Part shown: positions 24,176-33,210 of the stretch, piece by piece | How positions within the stretch are numbered: the stretch's first letter is position 1 | Layout of the letters: every line of letters starts with the position of its first letter | DNA from: Chloroflexota bacterium | Lineage (GTDB): Bacteria; Chloroflexota; Dehalococcoidia; Lucifugimonadales; UBA3495 | Direction: 5' to 3' | Length of the DNA stretch: 57,791 nucleotides | NCBI GenBank assembly: GCA_027624135.1 | Contig: JAQBXL010000004.1 | Span: forward strand, 1 to 57,791 | Notes under the pieces: model-generated | Database searches by the model: none | What the model saw: only the letters and a program-made list of their open reading frames with translations | Told to the model about the DNA's origin: nothing | Made by a program: the position numbers and the translations under genes

Positions 24176-25606
24176 ATGGTGGCAAGCGAACCTAAAGGCC
24201 ACGGACAACACGCAGGCATGTGGGTGTTCCCCGATGCCTCGACGACGAGTCGGGACCTGTCTGAAAAGACTAGGTCCATGCCTCAGCGTTTCACGATGGC
24301 CTTGATGGTCACCGGATTATTGTTCATCGTTGGCATCGTCGGCTTTGCGGCCCGCGCCGCCGATGACGGGTTCGATGAGATAGCTCCTTGGGGCTATTAC
24401 ATGGCCGTCTTCTCCTTCGTTTTCATGATATCTAGCGGCGCTCCTCTGGTGGTCGTGGCGTTCCGCTTCACTAAGAGTCACTGGCGCAGGCCGATCTCCA
24501 GGATCGGCGAGTTATTCTCGATCGTTTGTCTCTTGAACCTCTTGATGTTCATTCCCCTGATGTTCCTTCTGCCTGATCTGGCAAACCCAGATGGAGCGGT
24601 GGAAGGGCAGTTGGAATTGAGACGAACCATCTGGTTCGAAGGTCCCATCGGTGCGCCTCACGCGTGGGACTTGTTGGGAGTGGCATTTCTAGCCATCACG
24701 TCCTTGGCGATTCTGTGGACATCCGCCATGCCGGATATGGCAGAGTCGCGCGGTACGGCAACCGGCTTTCGTGGCTGGGTTTACAAACGTTTGTCCAGTG
24801 GTTGGTATGGAACCCCGCGCCAGTGGGATGTGCAGAAAGCCGGGTTGGCCCTGCTCGGCGCTTTCTACTTCATGACCCTGATTTTCGTTCACTTTGAGAT
24901 TAGCTCCGATTACGCGCAGAGCTTGATTCCTGGATGGAAGGATTCCATATTCCCCGTCATCTACAGCGTTACCGCCCTCCAGATGTCCCTTGGGGCCATA
25001 CTGGTCGTGCTGTTCATAATGCGGCGTTGGGGTGGCTACGAAGGCTATGCCGGGAAGTCGGTCTTTTGGTCAGCCAGCAAAGTATTGTTGGGTGTGACTC
25101 TGCTCTGGATCTATCACATGTTCGCCTTCTTCATCACCTTCTGGTACGGCCGGTTGGAAGTGGAGCAAAACATAATTCAATATTTGATTACAGATACCTA
25201 TGGCATCGTGTTCCTCGTCAATGCGCTGTTCAGTTTCTTGGCGCCTTTCGCGCTGCTGATCTGGAACCCGGTTCGCCGTAGCGACTGGGGACCGGCCCTC
25301 GCGGGCGTGCTGGTAATCATCGGCGGCCTTGCGTTCTGTATCAGGATATTCGTCGGAGCGGCCAATGCCGCCCCGGGCCATGAGATCTACGACCTGTTCT
25401 TTGAGCATGTACCCGCGCCGGTCTATCCAGACATCTGGGATGTCTTCATGGTCGTGGGAGGAATCGGCGCCGCGATATTCGTTTACCTGGTCGCCACCAA
25501 GATGCTGCCCTTGCTCTCCCTGTGGGAGATAAAGGAAGGCACCCTATACCAGAAGTGGGGTCGATTCATGAAGGGAGAATATTTAATCTTGGGCAAGCCT
25601 GAATAG
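24176..25606 (+). CDS. NrfD-like membrane subunit (ActF-like)
   Basis: A 476-residue integral membrane protein with about ten spans. The start follows the previous stop directly. It has segments YYMAVFSFVFMISSGAPLVV and WRRPISRIGELFSIVCLLNL, as in NrfD/PsrC quinol-binding subunits, and the tail LWEIKEGTLYQKWGRF. It lacks the archetypal ActC sequence, which the next gene supplies, so I take this as the second NrfD-type subunit (ActF). Having both NrfD genes in tandem before actD differs from the canonical A-B-C-D-E-F order. Likely role: quinol oxidation and possibly proton transfer. Confidence 0.78.
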   Translation: MVASEPKGHGQHAGMWVFPDASTTSRDLSEKTRSMPQRFTMALMVTGLLFIVGIVGFAARAADDGFDEIAPWGYYMAVFSFVFMISSGAPLVVVAFRFTKSHWRRPISRIGELFSIVCLLNLLMFIPLMFLLPDLANPDGAVEGQLELRRTIWFEGPIGAPHAWDLLGVAFLAITSLAILWTSAMPDMAESRGTATGFRGWVYKRLSSGWYGTPRQWDVQKAGLALLGAFYFMTLIFVHFEISSDYAQSLIPGWKDSIFPVIYSVTALQMSLGAILVVLFIMRRWGGYEGYAGKSVFWSASKVLLGVTLLWIYHMFAFFITFWYGRLEVEQNIIQYLITDTYGIVFLVNALFSFLAPFALLIWNPVRRSDWGPALAGVLVIIGGLAFCIRIFVGAANAAPGHEIYDLFFEHVPAPVYPDIWDVFMVVGGIGAAIFVYLVATKMLPLLSLWEIKEGTLYQKWGRFMKGEYLILGKPE

Positions 25607-25681
25607 GTTTATTTATAATCTCGAATCGGATGCGGTTGAAAACTCAAGGTATCCATCCGATAACCCAAACGGCGGAGCAAC

Positions 25682-27073
25682 ATGCAGGAAGGCACACCTC
25701 TACAATCTAGACAGGTAAACAGGGAACTGCTGGTCAGCATCCTGAACTCGCCAAAGTGGTTCTGGATGGTCATCAGCGTCCTTGGTTTGATCGTGCTTAT
25801 CGCAATGAGCGCCGCTGGCGTCTTGATCAATCAGGGATTTGGTGTTACCGGCCTGAACCGCCCAGTGATGTGGGGCTTCTTCATCACCAACTTTGTTTTC
25901 TGGATCGGCATCAGCCACGCCGGGGTGATGCTTTCAGCCATCCTGCGCCTGTCAAAAGCGGAATGGCGACGGCCGGCCACCCGCGCCGCGGAGATTCTGA
26001 CCGTTTTCTCGCTGCTAACGGCCATGTTGATGCCGCTGATCCATACGGGCCGGCCGTGGCGCACAGTCTACTGGATCTACACGCTTCCCTTCGTCCCTTA
26101 CGACTACGCTCGCGGCATCTGGCCCAACGTCAGGACGCCGCTTGTCTGGGACCCCAGCGCGGTCTACACCTACCTGACCTCCAGCATATTGTTCGTTTTG
26201 GTTGCGCTGATACCAGACTTCGCCGTGCTGCGCGACCGCACCACTGGCTTGAGTCACCGCATCTACGGGATGTTGGCCATGGGCTGGCAGGGCAACCCCC
26301 GGCAATGGAAGCTGCAGATTATCGCCGGTGTGCTCCTCTCCGCGTTGATCCTGCCGGTGTTTGTCTCAGTGCACAGCATAGTCTCCTGGGACTTCGGAAT
26401 GGCAGTATCCGTTAAGTCGTGGCACTCAACCATCTTCGCTCCCTACTTCGTGGTGGGCGCGGTGCACTCGGGTGTGTCAGCCGTTGCATTAGTGCTGATC
26501 GTCTTGCGGTATATCTACGGTTGGCAGAACTACATACGCCATGAGCATATCGACGCCCTGGGTCGTCTGTTGGTCGTGGTCGCGACTGGATGGTTCTACT
26601 TCTTCGTGATGGAAGTTGTGTTCGGTTTCTATGGCCGGGAGGCTGATGAGATTGCCGTGAGAAACCTCCAGTTTATGGTAAGTCCATGGAACATATGGAT
26701 GATTATATTTGTCGGGATCACATACTTCCTGCCGGTTTCGATCTGGCTTAGCCGATCCTGCCGCCGGAACTTGTGGATCATGTCTGTGGCTTGTATATCG
26801 GTGAACATCGGCATGTGGCTGGAGCGCTTCCTGATCATCGTGCCTGGTCTAGCTCGCAAACAATTGTTGACCTTTGACTGGTATACCTACCGCCCAAGCC
26901 TGGTGGAATGGCTGATTGTCATCGGCACTTTCGCGATGGTCTCAATGTTGATGGTGACGATTGCGAAAGTGGTGCCATTGATACCGCTCTACGACATAAA
27001 AGAGGGCGAGATACTTCGGACAGAGATCAAGATCGGCCGGGTCACTGTCCCGGCAACCTTCCGCGAAGATTAG
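25682..27073 (+). CDS. actC: NrfD-like membrane subunit (ActC-like)
   Basis: A 463-residue, ~10-span membrane protein. The block PVMWGFFITNFVFWIGISHA (~60-79), followed by AGVMLSAILRLSKAEWRRP and RAAEILTVFSLLTAML, is close to the ActC signature W-G-x-I-T-N-F-V-F-W-I-G-I-x-H-A. The C-terminus YDIKEGEILRTEIKIGRVTV mirrors the preceding paralogue. It would hold the quinol site and dock the iron-sulfur subunit. The gene is 75 bp after the ActF-like gene and 50 bp before actD. Confidence 0.85.
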   Translation: MQEGTPLQSRQVNRELLVSILNSPKWFWMVISVLGLIVLIAMSAAGVLINQGFGVTGLNRPVMWGFFITNFVFWIGISHAGVMLSAILRLSKAEWRRPATRAAEILTVFSLLTAMLMPLIHTGRPWRTVYWIYTLPFVPYDYARGIWPNVRTPLVWDPSAVYTYLTSSILFVLVALIPDFAVLRDRTTGLSHRIYGMLAMGWQGNPRQWKLQIIAGVLLSALILPVFVSVHSIVSWDFGMAVSVKSWHSTIFAPYFVVGAVHSGVSAVALVLIVLRYIYGWQNYIRHEHIDALGRLLVVVATGWFYFFVMEVVFGFYGREADEIAVRNLQFMVSPWNIWMIIFVGITYFLPVSIWLSRSCRRNLWIMSVACISVNIGMWLERFLIIVPGLARKQLLTFDWYTYRPSLVEWLIVIGTFAMVSMLMVTIAKVVPLIPLYDIKEGEILRTEIKIGRVTVPATFRED

Positions 27074-27123
27074 CCCTAGACTATTAACAATAACCAATAG
27101 CAGGTATATCGAAGGAACTAAAG

Positions 27124-27633
27124 ATGGCCAAACTACCAATACTGGGTCTGTTTGAAACGGCCGACAACGCTGCCGATGCTGGCGATGCGCTCAAGGCGGC
27201 CGGAGTAGCTTCAACTGACTATGACTTCCTAACCGACGCGCCATACCCTGAAGGCGCTTTTGGGGAGCGGCATGAGAGCCACCGGCTCTACATATTCCCA
27301 TTCGTGGGCGCTTTGATCGGTCTCACCGTCGGCATCATGCTGACCTCCATGACCCAGATGGCTTACCCCTTGGTCCAAGGCGGCAAGCCAATCTTGTCCC
27401 TGCCTCCAATGGCCGTGGTTACGTACGAGAGCACGATGCTCACAGCCATCGCCTTCACTATTATCGGAATCATATTTGAGTCGCGGCTACCCGCGTTCAA
27501 GCAAGGGTTGTACGACACCCGCATCACTGAGGGATACATCGGAGTCCTGGTCAACGTAGACGAAGACCAGTTGACTCAAACCCAGACCCTGTTAACCCAG
27601 GCTGGGGCTATCGATGTAGTGCGCAAGAGCTGA
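27124..27633 (+). CDS. actD: DUF3341 membrane subunit (ActD-like)
   Basis: A 169-residue protein. The N-terminal soluble part starts LPILGLFETADNAADAGDAL, the DUF3341 pattern in which a short alpha/beta domain senses or packs against the iron-sulfur unit. Two membrane helices follow (YIFPFVGALIGLTVGIMLTS and STMLTAIAFTIIGIIF). The C-terminal VGVLVNVDEDQ-like strand plus helix completes the family layout. It lies between actC and actE, its normal place. No cofactor motif is present. Confidence 0.85.
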   Translation: MAKLPILGLFETADNAADAGDALKAAGVASTDYDFLTDAPYPEGAFGERHESHRLYIFPFVGALIGLTVGIMLTSMTQMAYPLVQGGKPILSLPPMAVVTYESTMLTAIAFTIIGIIFESRLPAFKQGLYDTRITEGYIGVLVNVDEDQLTQTQTLLTQAGAIDVVRKS

Positions 27634-27638
27634 GCGTA

Positions 27639-28184
27639 ATGATAAACCGGGTTAAGTCATATTCTTTGTCATCCGCCGTTGTACTTCCTACGCCTGGAAG
27701 TCGCAGGCGGGGATTGAAGCGCTGGTTCTTTGGCGCCGCCATGCTCTTGGGCTTGGTGTTAGTCGGCTGCAGTCAGGGATCATACCCGGTAGACATCTTC
27801 TATGAGCAGCACTACCAGCAGTCCTACAGGTCCGGTGAGCCGCCCCGTCTGACCGGCATGGCAGATGCGGTGGCCTTTTATCCGCCTCCGGCATCTAGTG
27901 TGACTAATAGCGGCGCAGACCTGTACCGGGTCAACTGTCAGATGTGCCACGGCGCCGATGCCAAGGGCACCGGACCGGTACTGACCAAGATGCGCGACGG
28001 ATACGGCTATGAGCCTATCGTCGATCCCAACCTGACCACCAGGCCGCCGTCATTCATAGAATCAAGGCTGGGTGCGACCGCCCGGCCCCTTGGCCCCACG
28101 TCAGTCATGCCGCCCTTTGGCAAACTATTGAACGAAGACGAGCGCCATGCAATCGCCCAATACATCGGGTCATTGCCCAAATAG
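27639..28184 (+). CDS. actE: Monoheme c-type cytochrome lipoprotein (ActE-like)
   Basis: A 181-residue protein with a lipoprotein signal (GLVLVGCSQG, lipidated Cys ~44), one CQMCHGADAKGTG heme site (~107-119) and a later Met ligand in SVMPPFGKLLNEDERHA. The PVDIFYEQHYQQSY-type stretch just after the lipid anchor and the single heme fit ActE. It would accept electrons from ActA and pass them to a terminal oxidase or other reductase. It starts 5 bp after actD and ends 73 bp before ccmH. Confidence 0.85.
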   Translation: MINRVKSYSLSSAVVLPTPGSRRRGLKRWFFGAAMLLGLVLVGCSQGSYPVDIFYEQHYQQSYRSGEPPRLTGMADAVAFYPPPASSVTNSGADLYRVNCQMCHGADAKGTGPVLTKMRDGYGYEPIVDPNLTTRPPSFIESRLGATARPLGPTSVMPPFGKLLNEDERHAIAQYIGSLPK

Positions 28185-28257
28185 CTGGCTCTGATAAGCC
28201 GGCCAATCGAAAAGGTCCAGAGCTTATTGGGGTTGCGCTCGTGGACACGGTTTGCGA

Positions 28258-28884
28258 ATGAGATTTCTTTTCCACAACCCCCCTCTTGGCAGATGTTTTC
28301 CAAAGGCGGTCTTGCCGTTGGCTGTATTGATGGTTGTCATCGGAACGTTTTTTGTTCAGAATGGCGACCTTCACGCCCAGTCACCCGAGCCTACTGTTCC
28401 CGCTCAGGCGTTCAGCGAGAGCGAAGCCCAGACCATCGACCGCATGCTCATGTGCCCTGTGTGTCCGGCCGAGACCATCGACCAAGCCCAGGTGGAGATA
28501 TCCCGGCAGATGCGGGCGATCGTTCGGGAGATGCTGGCCGAGGGCAAAGACCGGGAAGATATATTTGACTTCTTCGTCGATCGTTACGGGAAGGACATCT
28601 TGGCGGCGCCGCCGAAAACTGGGGCCAACCTCGTTGCCTGGCTTTTGCCAATCGGCGGCGTTGGCGCGGCACTAGTCGCGGTGTTCTTCATCATCCGATC
28701 TATGACTCAAAGGGATTCATCGCGGCCGGCTCCGCAGCCGGTTCAGGATGATGGCCTAGCCCCTTATTTGCAGTTGATCGATCGCCACCTGAACTTCTCC
28801 CGAGGGGGCGGCGCATCCAATGCCACCCGCTTAGCCGTAGAATCTCTCGGAATGGACCCACTCGGTCCGGAAGAGGAGACATAG
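28258..28884 (+). CDS. ccmH: Cytochrome c maturation protein CcmH
   Basis: A 208-residue membrane protein from ATG 28258 (a TTG two codons earlier is possible). It has a signal helix (PKAVLPLAVLMVVIGTFFVQ). The heme-lyase thiol motif MCPVCP (Cys66, Cys69), replacing the usual LRCxxCQ, is followed by QVEISRQMRAIVREMLAEG as in CcmH. A C-terminal membrane anchor follows (LVAWLLPIGGVGAALVAVFF). It reduces apocytochrome CxxCH thiols for heme attachment. It is directly joined to ccmF by overlapping spacing and lies after actE, so the complex and its maturation factors share one operon. Confidence 0.88.
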   Translation: MRFLFHNPPLGRCFPKAVLPLAVLMVVIGTFFVQNGDLHAQSPEPTVPAQAFSESEAQTIDRMLMCPVCPAETIDQAQVEISRQMRAIVREMLAEGKDREDIFDFFVDRYGKDILAAPPKTGANLVAWLLPIGGVGAALVAVFFIIRSMTQRDSSRPAPQPVQDDGLAPYLQLIDRHLNFSRGGGASNATRLAVESLGMDPLGPEEET

Positions 28885-30882
28885 ATGGCGGACCTGGGAT
28901 CGATAAGCCTCTGGATCGCCCTGGCTCTGGCCGCGTATTCCACCATTGCGTCGGTGGCTGGAAAGTTGCGCCTGTCTCCGGCATTGGTAGAGAGCGCCCA
29001 ATCGGCCGCCTATGCAGCAGTCCTGGCCCTGTTGGTCTCTACTTTAAGCCTGGTGATCGCTTTCATCAGCCATGATTTTGAGATTGCCTACGTGGCCGCC
29101 CACAGCGATCTCGCCATGCCCAAACAGTTCACGTGGGTTGCATTTTATGCGGGGAACGAAGGCTCCCTGCTGTACATCGGGCTCGTCCTATCGGTGATGT
29201 CCGCGATAGCCATCTGGCGGTCGCCTGAGCGTCTCAAAGACGCCCTGCCCTACACCACCGCCGTTTTGATGCTGACATTGACCTTTTTCTTGGCCGTGAC
29301 CGCCGTCATGGCCAACCCCTTCGACAAACTGTCCTTTGTGCCTATTGACGGGGAAGGAATCAACCCACTGCTCACCCACTTCGGCATGTTCTTTCACCCA
29401 CCGGCCCTGATGGCTGGCCTGATCGGAATCACCATCCCATTTGCCTTCGCCATGGGCTCAATGCTGGCTGGCAAGACCGGAGACGAATGGGTGGACGCCG
29501 GACGGGTCTGGGGCATCATCTCTTGGGTGTTGTTGGCAAGCGGCCTGCTTCTGGGGTCCTGGTGGGCCTACACGATCCTGGGCTGGGGCGGGTTCTGGTT
29601 CTGGGACCCGGTGGAGAATGCGGCCTTCATGCCTTGGTTGGCCCTAACTGCGTTTATCCATTCCATCATGGTGCAGAAACGCCGTGGCATGTTCCGCATG
29701 TGGAACATCGTCCTGATTAACGTGGCCTTTGGGCTGGCGCTATATGGAATGTTCATGAATCGGGGCGGTTCGGTACCGTCGGTCCATTCTTTCGGCGCTT
29801 CCTCACTGGGTTGGGTATTCCTGATGTTCCTGGCAATCGGTGTTTTGATTCCATTCGCCATCTTCATCTGGCGGTATCCACTGCTGAAGAGCGCCCGGAA
29901 CCTGGACTCCATGCTCTCCAGGGAGGCGGCCTTCCTGATCAATAACCTGCTGTTATTGGCCATCGCCTTCGTCACGCTGTGGGGAACCGTCTATCCTCTG
30001 ATATCCCGGTTGACCAACGATGAGGAGATCACGGTGGCCCGCCCGTTCTACGACCAAGTCAACGGGCCGTTGATGTTGGCGTTGGTGTTCTTGATGGGTG
30101 TTGGTCCGTTGATACCGTGGCGCAAGGCCAGCCTGAGCAGTCTTAGAAGATCGTTGCTGCCGCCCGCCGTTGCGGGACTGGCTACAGTCGCGGTCTTGGC
30201 AGCTTTAGGCCTGCACAAAGACTATGCCTTGATTGCTTTTGGACTGGCGACCTTCGTGACCACCGGCATCCTGATGGAATGGTACCGGGGAACACTTTCC
30301 CGCCATCGCGGCACCGGAGAGAATTACGCCGCCGCCTTCCTGCACCTCATCTGGGCCAACCGGCCCCGTTACGGTGGCTACATCGCGCACCTGGCGGTGG
30401 TCATGGTGACCCTGGGCATAGTGGGGACTTCGTTCTTCAGCACCCAGAAAGATGTTGTGTTGAGTCCTGGAGAAAGGGTCACCATCGAGGACTATGAGTT
30501 GGTCTATCTTGGGAGCATCGAGACACCCAAGAGCAACCGGACCGAGTTCACCTCAACGGTGCAGGTCTTCCGCGACGGAGAACTGTTGGAGACCCTCCGG
30601 ACCACCCGCGCCTTTTACCCCAACTTCAATATGGCCTCCACCAATGCGGCGATCCGTTCCACGCCCGTTGAGGACCTGTACATTGTGCCCAGTGAGAATC
30701 TGCCAGACGGAAGTGTGGGGTTCCGCATCTTGGTCAACCCCTTGATCTGGTGGATGTGGGTTGCCGGCCCGGTAATGCTACTTGGAACAGGGATCGCTTT
30801 GTGGCCGCAAAGGGCGCCATCACCGGCCCAGGTCCCCAGTCTTAGCCGGTCCGCCGTCAGATCCCGGCCAACGACCGCCTAG
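28885..30882 (+). CDS. ccmF: Cytochrome c heme lyase subunit CcmF
   Basis: A 665-residue polytopic protein (about 14 spans) starting on the base after the ccmH stop. The tryptophan-rich heme-binding WWD motif is intact: WAYTILGWGGFWFWDPVENA (~229-248). It also has EGSLLYIGLVLSVM, HPPALMAGLIGITIPF and the C-terminal periplasmic domain (SFFSTQKDVVLSPGERVTIE). It ligates heme to reduced apocytochromes with CcmH. CcmA-E are not in the window. Length matches the family (~650 residues). Confidence 0.92.
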   Translation: MADLGSISLWIALALAAYSTIASVAGKLRLSPALVESAQSAAYAAVLALLVSTLSLVIAFISHDFEIAYVAAHSDLAMPKQFTWVAFYAGNEGSLLYIGLVLSVMSAIAIWRSPERLKDALPYTTAVLMLTLTFFLAVTAVMANPFDKLSFVPIDGEGINPLLTHFGMFFHPPALMAGLIGITIPFAFAMGSMLAGKTGDEWVDAGRVWGIISWVLLASGLLLGSWWAYTILGWGGFWFWDPVENAAFMPWLALTAFIHSIMVQKRRGMFRMWNIVLINVAFGLALYGMFMNRGGSVPSVHSFGASSLGWVFLMFLAIGVLIPFAIFIWRYPLLKSARNLDSMLSREAAFLINNLLLLAIAFVTLWGTVYPLISRLTNDEEITVARPFYDQVNGPLMLALVFLMGVGPLIPWRKASLSSLRRSLLPPAVAGLATVAVLAALGLHKDYALIAFGLATFVTTGILMEWYRGTLSRHRGTGENYAAAFLHLIWANRPRYGGYIAHLAVVMVTLGIVGTSFFSTQKDVVLSPGERVTIEDYELVYLGSIETPKSNRTEFTSTVQVFRDGELLETLRTTRAFYPNFNMASTNAAIRSTPVEDLYIVPSENLPDGSVGFRILVNPLIWWMWVAGPVMLLGTGIALWPQRAPSPAQVPSLSRSAVRSRPTTA

Positions 30883-30913
30883 CCCATTTGTCTTCCCTGA
30901 TACACTGATTCTC

Positions 30914-31378
30914 ATGGACGCGGGAATCGCTCTATCCGTAATTTTTGGCGCCTTTTTGGCCCTATTCAGTATCTTTCTGGTGGGGTATTCCCTTGTCCGG
31001 GGAAATCGCCCTGAACCGGAGGCCCACCCGGATTCCTACGATGGCCGCTTTCTGGAAAATGACGACCCAGCTTTGGGTGATATCTTCGACGCCATACGTA
31101 CGTTGGAACTGGAGTACCAATTGGGCCGGTTGCCTCAAGAGGAATTTGATGCGCAGTTCCAAACCTACCGCGTAGAGGCGGCCACCGTGCTGAGAGACCA
31201 ACTTGAGGCTGGCAGGGGCGACCCGGCGTGGCTGTTGGAGCATGACATTCTTCTGGCCCGTGGCGCTCAGGATCCTGCCAGTGTACGTTTGGTTCCTTGC
31301 CCCGACTGCAGCGCGTCTGTGCCTCAGAACCAAGCTAATTGCCCTCATTGCGGAGCAGAGATGGTGCCCCAGCCGTGA
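30914..31378 (+). CDS. CcmI-like membrane protein with zinc ribbon
   Basis: A 154-residue protein from ATG 30914. It has one N-terminal membrane helix (IALSVIFGAFLALFSIFLVGYSLVRG, first 30 residues). A helical segment AIRTLELEYQLGRLPQEEFDAQ recalls the N-terminal helix pair of CcmI/CycH or SHOCT-type motifs. A C-terminal CPDC-x10-CPHC zinc ribbon follows. It sits directly after ccmF, where ccmI is often found, but the tetratricopeptide half of CcmI is missing and replaced by the ribbon. Likely a small assembly protein. The stop overlaps the next start (GTGA). Confidence 0.65.
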   Translation: MDAGIALSVIFGAFLALFSIFLVGYSLVRGNRPEPEAHPDSYDGRFLENDDPALGDIFDAIRTLELEYQLGRLPQEEFDAQFQTYRVEAATVLRDQLEAGRGDPAWLLEHDILLARGAQDPASVRLVPCPDCSASVPQNQANCPHCGAEMVPQP

Positions 31379-32622
31379 CCGCCAAGACGATCTCATTTGA
31401 GGTGTTGGCCGTTGCCCTGTTTCTTATCTCGATCGGAGGCGACTCAGCGCAGGCTCAAGACACCACCGAGGTGCGAGGCCAGTTGGTGAACGGCACCGAA
31501 GGAGTAGAGCTTCCAGGCGGACTCAGTGTTCTGATGCTGATCACCGACGCGGACGGCCATTTGGCAGGTACGGGTCAGGCAGAGCCGGACGGAGAGGGCC
31601 GGTTCGTGTTCCCAGATACCGAGATCATCGACGACGGCTTGTACACGATTAGCGTGGACCACCTAGGCGTTTTCTACGGCACTACGCTGACCGGCGTCGG
31701 CCTATCGGACGGTCTGACGTTGACGGTTTACGAGACCACCAAGGACGCCTCGATCATCCGAGTTGAACAGCAGGTGATGGTGGTTGCCGCCGTGGACAAA
31801 AGCACTCGAACTGTCAGCGCCATCGAGTTCATTCGCATTTCAAATCCCACCGATCGGACCCTGCTTCCCGATCTGACCAACCTGGAGCAGATCAGCTTTT
31901 TGCGCTTTGCCCTACCTCCCGGACCTGCGGAACTGAACGTTCAATCAGACCTCCCCGGTGGCGACGTGGTTTCCATCGGGACCGGGTTCGCCCTCACGTC
32001 CCCCGTGATTCCGGGGGCCCACAGCATCGACTTCTCTTACACCTTTCCATACGACGGGAACACCCTCTCCTACCGGCAAAGCTTGGTTCAAGGCGCTGAC
32101 ATATTCCAGGTGCTGGTCCCCGACAATTTTCCCGACCTGGCAGTGTCGAGCCTGGAGCTTATTGAACCGGTGAATGTTCAAGGTACGATGTACCGGGCCT
32201 ATGAAGGCAGGGACTTCCCTCCTGGCCAGGGACTGCAGTTGGAGATTACCGGTCTGCCGCTGCCCGGAGTCTGGGACCGGTTCTCGAACTCCGTTACGGG
32301 CGGCAGTTTCTGGCAGATCGCGATACCCAGCGGCCTGGGAACGACGTTGGCCGCCATGTTGTTGTGGGGCCTGATACGGGGCTACCGTCCCGATACCCCA
32401 ATTCCTCAGGACCACTCCACGCTGTCAGCAGCGCCTGATCCGGCTGAGAGGGCCAGGGTGATACGCTTAGTAGCAACATTGGATTCACGCTTCCAAGAGG
32501 GTGACCTGCCAGAAGCGGAATACCGAGCAGAAAGACGCCGATTGATCGGGCAGGTCTTGGAGCCTGAAGCGAGCCAGGAAGGTTTAGCAGACGGAGCAGT
32601 CGAAGAGGCGCAGCCGGAATGA
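31375..32622 (+). CDS. Exported beta-rich membrane-anchored protein, unknown function
   Basis: A 415-residue protein from GTG 31375, overlapping the preceding stop. It has a signal peptide ([21 protein letters not shown]) and a carboxypeptidase-regulatory-like/FlgD-like beta sandwich ([18 protein letters not shown], then [20 protein letters not shown]). A second beta domain (~130-310) and one C-terminal helix ([18 protein letters not shown]) follow. The cytosolic tail repeats the two-helix pattern [30 protein letters not shown] seen in the preceding protein. Co-location suggests a role in cytochrome c assembly. It ends overlapping the TlpA-like start. Confidence 0.6.
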   Translation: MTAKTISFEVLAVALFLISIGGDSAQAQDTTEVRGQLVNGTEGVELPGGLSVLMLITDADGHLAGTGQAEPDGEGRFVFPDTEIIDDGLYTISVDHLGVFYGTTLTGVGLSDGLTLTVYETTKDASIIRVEQQVMVVAAVDKSTRTVSAIEFIRISNPTDRTLLPDLTNLEQISFLRFALPPGPAELNVQSDLPGGDVVSIGTGFALTSPVIPGAHSIDFSYTFPYDGNTLSYRQSLVQGADIFQVLVPDNFPDLAVSSLELIEPVNVQGTMYRAYEGRDFPPGQGLQLEITGLPLPGVWDRFSNSVTGGSFWQIAIPSGLGTTLAAMLLWGLIRGYRPDTPIPQDHSTLSAAPDPAERARVIRLVATLDSRFQEGDLPEAEYRAERRRLIGQVLEPEASQEGLADGAVEEAQPE

Positions 32623-33176
32623 GCAAGCGCGGCTGGATAGTCTTGGGTGGTGGGATTCCGATCTTGGCCTTGATCGCCCTTTTGGCTTGGGCGTCCATCA
32701 GTTCTGGTGGAAACCCCGGTGGCCTGACTGTGAACACCGATTTTGTTGAAGCCGACGTAGACGCCGGAGCGGCCCGAGATTTTGAATTGCAGTTGATGAA
32801 GGGCGGCACCCTGAAGCTGTCCGACCTTCGAGGCAAGGTGGTGATGGTGGATTTCTGGGCCTCGTGGTGTGCGCCTTGCCGGGTCGAAGCTCCTACCCTG
32901 GTCAAGATGTACCAAGAGTTCCAAGGTCTGCCGGTGGAGTTCGTCGGGGTGGCCATCTGGGATAACATCGGTGACGCTGAGGTCTTTATCGGGCAGGAAG
33001 GTGTGGCCTACCCCAACGGATTCGACGCCGATGGAGTCATTGCCATTGACTACGGTGTTCGAGGAATTCCTGAGAAGTATTTCATCGGCCGGGACGGAGT
33101 GGTCGCCAGGAAGTTGTCAGGCCCGTTGACTGAAACCGTCCTGCGCGACACCATTAACGAACTCTTGAGCAGATAA
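32619..33176 (+). CDS. TlpA/ResA-like thiol-disulfide oxidoreductase
   Basis: A 185-residue membrane-anchored thioredoxin-fold protein. It has an N-terminal helix ([20 protein letters not shown]), then [20 protein letters not shown] and the redox centre WCAPC (Cys84, Cys87). The cis-Pro region is GIPEKYFIG. ResA and CcmG reduce the CxxCH thiols of apocytochromes outside the membrane, matching its place after ccmH/ccmF. The ATG overlaps the previous stop by 4 bp. It is the last gene of the cluster. Confidence 0.9.
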   Translation: MSKRGWIVLGGGIPILALIALLAWASISSGGNPGGLTVNTDFVEADVDAGAARDFELQLMKGGTLKLSDLRGKVVMVDFWASWCAPCRVEAPTLVKMYQEFQGLPVEFVGVAIWDNIGDAEVFIGQEGVAYPNGFDADGVIAIDYGVRGIPEKYFIGRDGVVARKLSGPLTETVLRDTINELLSR

Positions 33177-33210
33177 AGCAAAACGGCCTACGGGGGCCTG
33201 CGGGGGATCG

